Assembly: GCF_028769735.1 (NCBI RefSeq)
Contig: NC_088176.1
Location: 20,087,501-20,151,500, forward strand
Direction: 5' to 3'
DNA: 64,000 nt
From: Zonotrichia leucophrys gambelii
Lineage: Eukaryota > Chordata > Aves > Passeriformes > Passerellidae
Position numbers and translations under genes: made by a program. Below are positions 60,801 to 64,000 of the stretch, piece after piece (position 1 is the first letter of the stretch; each line of letters starts with the position of its first letter). Under the pieces are notes generated by a model that did no database searches, was not told where the DNA came from, and saw only the letters and a program-made list of their open reading frames with translations.

Positions 60801-63000
60801 AGCAGTACTTGAGTGAAACATCAGCAGCAGAGCTATATCCAGAGCACATTTTGATCATGTAGAAGTCAGGAAAACAGCATCAGTATTCACCACTTTAATT
60901 TTTCCAAGATGGAGAATTAAACCTTGCCCTTGCTCTTCTTTTTCCCTGATGTCCAGGACTGATCTTTGTTGAAAGTATTCATAAACAGCAGATTCCAACA
61001 TGATTCAATCTGTTCTGAAAAAAAGTTGCAAGACTCTTGATTTGGCGTTTTCTTTCCTGGTTATTGTTATGGTGATGATGATGATGAAATAAATATAAGT
61101 TTTGTTATTGTAAAATATTTCATGTGTTCTTAACCTGTTCCAGTTTACACAGACATCAGGGAGACTTGTAGCACCAAAATAGGAGAAGTAATAAATGCCA
61201 GGCTCTTTTGTGCCACTAAGTGGGCTTAGTGCACAGTAAGACATAGGACTGGGACAGAAATATGTGGGATTTGAGCACAGAGCTGGAGCGTGTGTGGAAT
61301 AGCTGCGTTCCCGTGGTGTGTTACCTGCTGGGCAGCCCGTTTGTCTGTGTGACCCAGGAACCCCCTCCGAGCTGCAGCAAGCCCCTGGCTGCCAAAACTC
61401 TCTGCTATGAGCCTGACCTTTTCCTCTGGCATGTGGGACTGAGCAACACCATATATGAACGTCAAAAGAGGATAGATTAGGAAGAAAGGACTTCCTAAGA
61501 TTTTAAACCCTCTAGACTTAACACCGCGTCAGGCGAATGCCAGGCCCGCAGGCGACTCAGAGCAGAGCAGTGGCTACATCTAGTGGCCATTGGAGCTATG
61601 GGTCTGAGCTGCCGGGGAGCAGCCTTGTCCTCCCTGTGTGCCACAGACTTCCCTGCTGTGCTCTTCGCTGCACATCCTCCTTCCATCGGGCAGCTTTGTT
61701 CGGAGCTAGATATCTCCTCTAGGCACCTCACTATTTTCCGGTTTTAAATTTCTCTCTAAGATGGGTACTGAAGGCCAGGTTAATCCCTAGGCTGCTCCAT
61801 AGCTGTTTCGTAATCCTTTGGCTTGGCAGGCTCCTGTTCCACCTTTCAAAGTCTGTTTGTCTGGCTCCTTCTGACATGAGCTGCTCTGAGAGGAAATGAC
61901 TCTCACTTGAGAAGGTTGTAGAGGTTAACAGGGAATTTAATTAAGAGCCCTAGATACAGCAACTGTCCTGCAATGTGTCAAACCATCTGGAGTAGCTCAT
62001 AATCCTACTATGTCAGATTTATTAAGCAAAACAAGATACAGTCCTAATCTGCAGCCTGTGCATCTGTATACTCACTTTTCTGGGAGCTGTGCTTCTGGTT
62101 GGACAGAAGCTTAGGTTTGGCATCAGCAAACATTGCTGACCCTTTCTGCATTTTCTCATGGCAAGTCAATCAGAAATACGCCGGATACAACCTACCTGCA
62201 GACCACTGCAAAAGGAAGCCCTCCTTGCAATTAATCTGACAAACATCCACAAAATTATACTTGGACAAATGTCCAGAGCCTGCAGTCTAATCCTACATCT
62301 GATCCCAGAGTCTTTTGCAGTGCTTAGGATGTGCTATCTGTGAGTGAGGTATGTCTGGGAAAGGCAACCTGCTAACACTTGTCCTAAACTGAACACAATG
62401 AACCTCTCAGGACCCAGAAACTGAGTAGACTTTAACATGAATTGGGTTAAGTTTAGAGTGAGAATTATATTTGGAGCCTGGGAAAACAATGGGATATATT
62501 TGATTTTCTGACTGACTTGTTTTTCTGATATCTTGGCTAATATTAAGTTGAATTGTTCAGTGCAAGTTTCTATTTGGATTTTTTTATCAGAGCTGACCAA
62601 CTTCCACTGGTACTGGATTTACAAGCAGAGGGTAGGGTTTATGTTGGAAAAGGCTGAGGGGCAGTCATGGGGCAGGCCAGCTCAGGCTGGTCCACAAATG
62701 TCTTCAACCTGTCAGTGAGTGAGTGTTTTATAATCTGTAGTATCAAAGTTTTGGATCTCACTTAAGTTTTTGCTTCCATGGGGCTTTTTTAATGTATTTT
62801 TAATTTTTTAAATATATTTTTAATGTATAAGACTTTAAATCCAACATAGGTGTTTTTATTGCTGAGAGATCCCATCCTTTTTTGAACTCCTTATATTCTC
62901 TTGTCCTTAGCAGTTTCTAGTAGGTAGTGCTAAATACATGTGCTGTACAGATAGCAATTCCTCCTAGGTGCCAAGCAAAGAAAATGACAAAATGCCACAT
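54880..63000. other. Upstream flank of MYOZ1, no coding exon seen
   Basis: It should contain the non-coding first exon of MYOZ1, for which the 57.6 kb motifs are the best candidate. Overlapping ORFs at 56.7-57.3 kb (up to 141 codons) in a GC-richer stretch have no recognised homology. A short GATGAT run lies near 61073. Confidence 0.5.
57631..57684 (-). promoter_or_regulatory. Candidate muscle-type promoter (TATA/MEF2 plus E-box) upstream of MYOZ1
   Basis: On the minus strand CAGCTG (57684-57679) is followed by CTATAAATAG (57640-57631), which is both a good TATA box and a MEF2 consensus. It lies 2.8 kb upstream of the MYOZ1 start-codon exon, which needs an upstream non-coding exon. Initiation would be expected near 57605. 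A possible donor (GAA/GTGAGC near 57346) is weak. The assignment is an inference from motifs, spacing and orientation. Confidence 0.3.
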
Positions 63001-63019
63001 GTAAAGTGCATATCACAAG

Positions 63020-63025
63020 TTTATT
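63020..63025 (-). terminator. Candidate poly(A) signal of a minus-strand gene (SYNPO2L expected)
   Basis: The minus strand reads AATAAA followed by about 20 bases to a CA and then a T/G-rich stretch (TTACATGTGGCATTTTGTC), the normal layout of a vertebrate 3' end. By mammalian gene order SYNPO2L should end upstream of MYOZ1 in this orientation. No coding sequence of SYNPO2L was found up to 64000, so this would require a 3' UTR of at least 1 kb. Confidence 0.25.
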
Positions 63026-63060
63026 TCTCTGCACAAACAAATAGAAAGTGATTGTAAATT

Positions 63061-63076
63061 GGAAAAAAAAAAAAAA
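63061..63076 (+). repeat. Poly(A) tract
   Basis: A run of about sixteen A residues, 40 bases from the minus-strand AATAAA at 63020. No retroelement recognised. Confidence 0.85.
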
Positions 63077-63393
63077 AGACAAAACAGAAAAGGAAGAAAG
63101 GTATTTCCATAAACAAAGATGCCAACTCTGTTCATCTGGGGTCACATCTTTCACCAGACAGAGCACTGCTGCTGGGCTCCCATTTTCAGAGCACTGATGG
63201 GTCTCTTCTAGGAAAAGGGTTTAGTAGGGGTGCTGGATATTATAGCAGAAAGGGAGCATATTCTTCATGAGGAACAATCTTGCCTCACACTGTGCTCATG
63301 CCTGGCATCAGTGACTCCTCATCACACCAGTCTCTTCTGAGATGCTTCCTCCCAGGTGCTGCAGGATCTTGAGGTTATCTCTGGTAAGTGTTC

Positions 63394-63403
63394 CCATATA
63401 TGG
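63394..63403. promoter_or_regulatory. CArG box CCATATATGG
   Basis: A perfect SRF consensus in the flank where SYNPO2L, a sarcomeric gene, is expected from synteny. No gene start is visible beside it, so its target is unknown. Confidence 0.35.
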
Positions 63404-64000
63404 AGAGGGAAGGGACTGTTACTTCTGAAGCAAAGATAAAACCCCTGAATTGCCAGAGCTGCAATGTGTAGCCTGCAGCATGCTAGAGAGAAGGGATGAT
63501 AGGCAGTTTTAAATCAGAGCCATGAAGACATCTTCAAATACTTAACAAGGGAACACTGGGGTTTGGCCTACCACTGCAGCTTATAACTTAGCAGGTGGGA
63601 GCTAAAACTTGTCAAACAACTGTTTATGTCTGTGCTTGTTCAACAGCTGAGGAATTAGACATTTGGAGAGGCTCAAGACAAGATTACATGTTTCTAAAGT
63701 ATTCCTTGTAACCTCACCTGTGACCTTTTCAACAGGCCAGCCACAGTATTTTCATGAGCAGACATTAGCAGAGCTGCTTAAAGCCAGCAGTAGTTCAGGT
63801 TTCTTCTTTAAAACTTAACAGATGCATCTCAGTATTATTTCTCATCTCATGCTACTTGCAGCTACAGGCCTTGTTTGGGATACACCACGAGCACTGTAGG
63901 CCTCATCTGCAACAGCCTCTGCAGATCAGTCCTGTGTCAGCATAGGATCCAGAAAAGTTTGTGAGGGGCCAAAATCTATTGAACTACTTCAGTTTGGCTT

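Overview
This is nuclear DNA from a vertebrate, almost certainly a bird. It is AT-rich and gene-poor, with two strong CpG islands, spliced exons with standard vertebrate splice sites, one fairly clear CR1 LINE fragment, a few worn MIR-type SINE pieces and almost no young repeats. That compact, CR1-only profile is typical of bird genomes. I cannot name the species. No operons, CRISPR arrays or other prokaryotic systems are present, and nothing viral was recognised.

The one gene I can identify with confidence is MYOZ1 (myozenin 1 / calsarcin-2 / FATZ-1) on the minus strand. Five coding exons lie between 54853 (start codon) and 41561 (end of stop codon). Their splice phases interlock except at exon 3, whose length is one base off. 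MYOZ1 is a Z-disc protein of striated muscle that links alpha-actinin, filamin C, telethonin and calcineurin. In human 10q22 the order is USP54 - MYOZ1 - SYNPO2L, all on the same strand. If that order holds here, USP54 should begin below MYOZ1 and SYNPO2L should end above it. A CpG island at 34.4-34.9 kb with a minus-strand splice donor fits the USP54 promoter, and a poly(A)-signal-like site at 63.02 kb could be the SYNPO2L 3' end. Both are positional inferences; I see no coding exon of either gene.

Layout: 1-13 kb is non-coding sequence with one protein-like putative exon (6.1-6.3 kb) and a TATA motif next to a 149-codon ORF (4.4-5.1 kb). 13.0-13.5 kb is a CpG island with a perfect CRE. 13.6-34.3 kb is AT-rich, with CR1 and MIR relics, a CTCF-like motif in a GC-rich patch at 19.8 kb and a perfect 21-bp hairpin at 31.96 kb. 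34.4-34.9 kb is the second CpG island. 35-41.2 kb is non-coding. 41.2-54.9 kb is MYOZ1, with a perfect (TTCCC)29 tract in intron 3 and several muscle-type motifs (MEF2, CArG, E-box) in intron 2. 55-64 kb is non-coding flank with a candidate muscle-type promoter at 57.6 kb and a CArG box at 63.4 kb.

I found no convincing undescribed system. The most useful leads are the reading-frame conflict and GC-AG intron at MYOZ1 exon 3, the G-quadruplex-capable intronic repeat, the intronic muscle motifs, and the unassigned putative exon at 6.1 kb.
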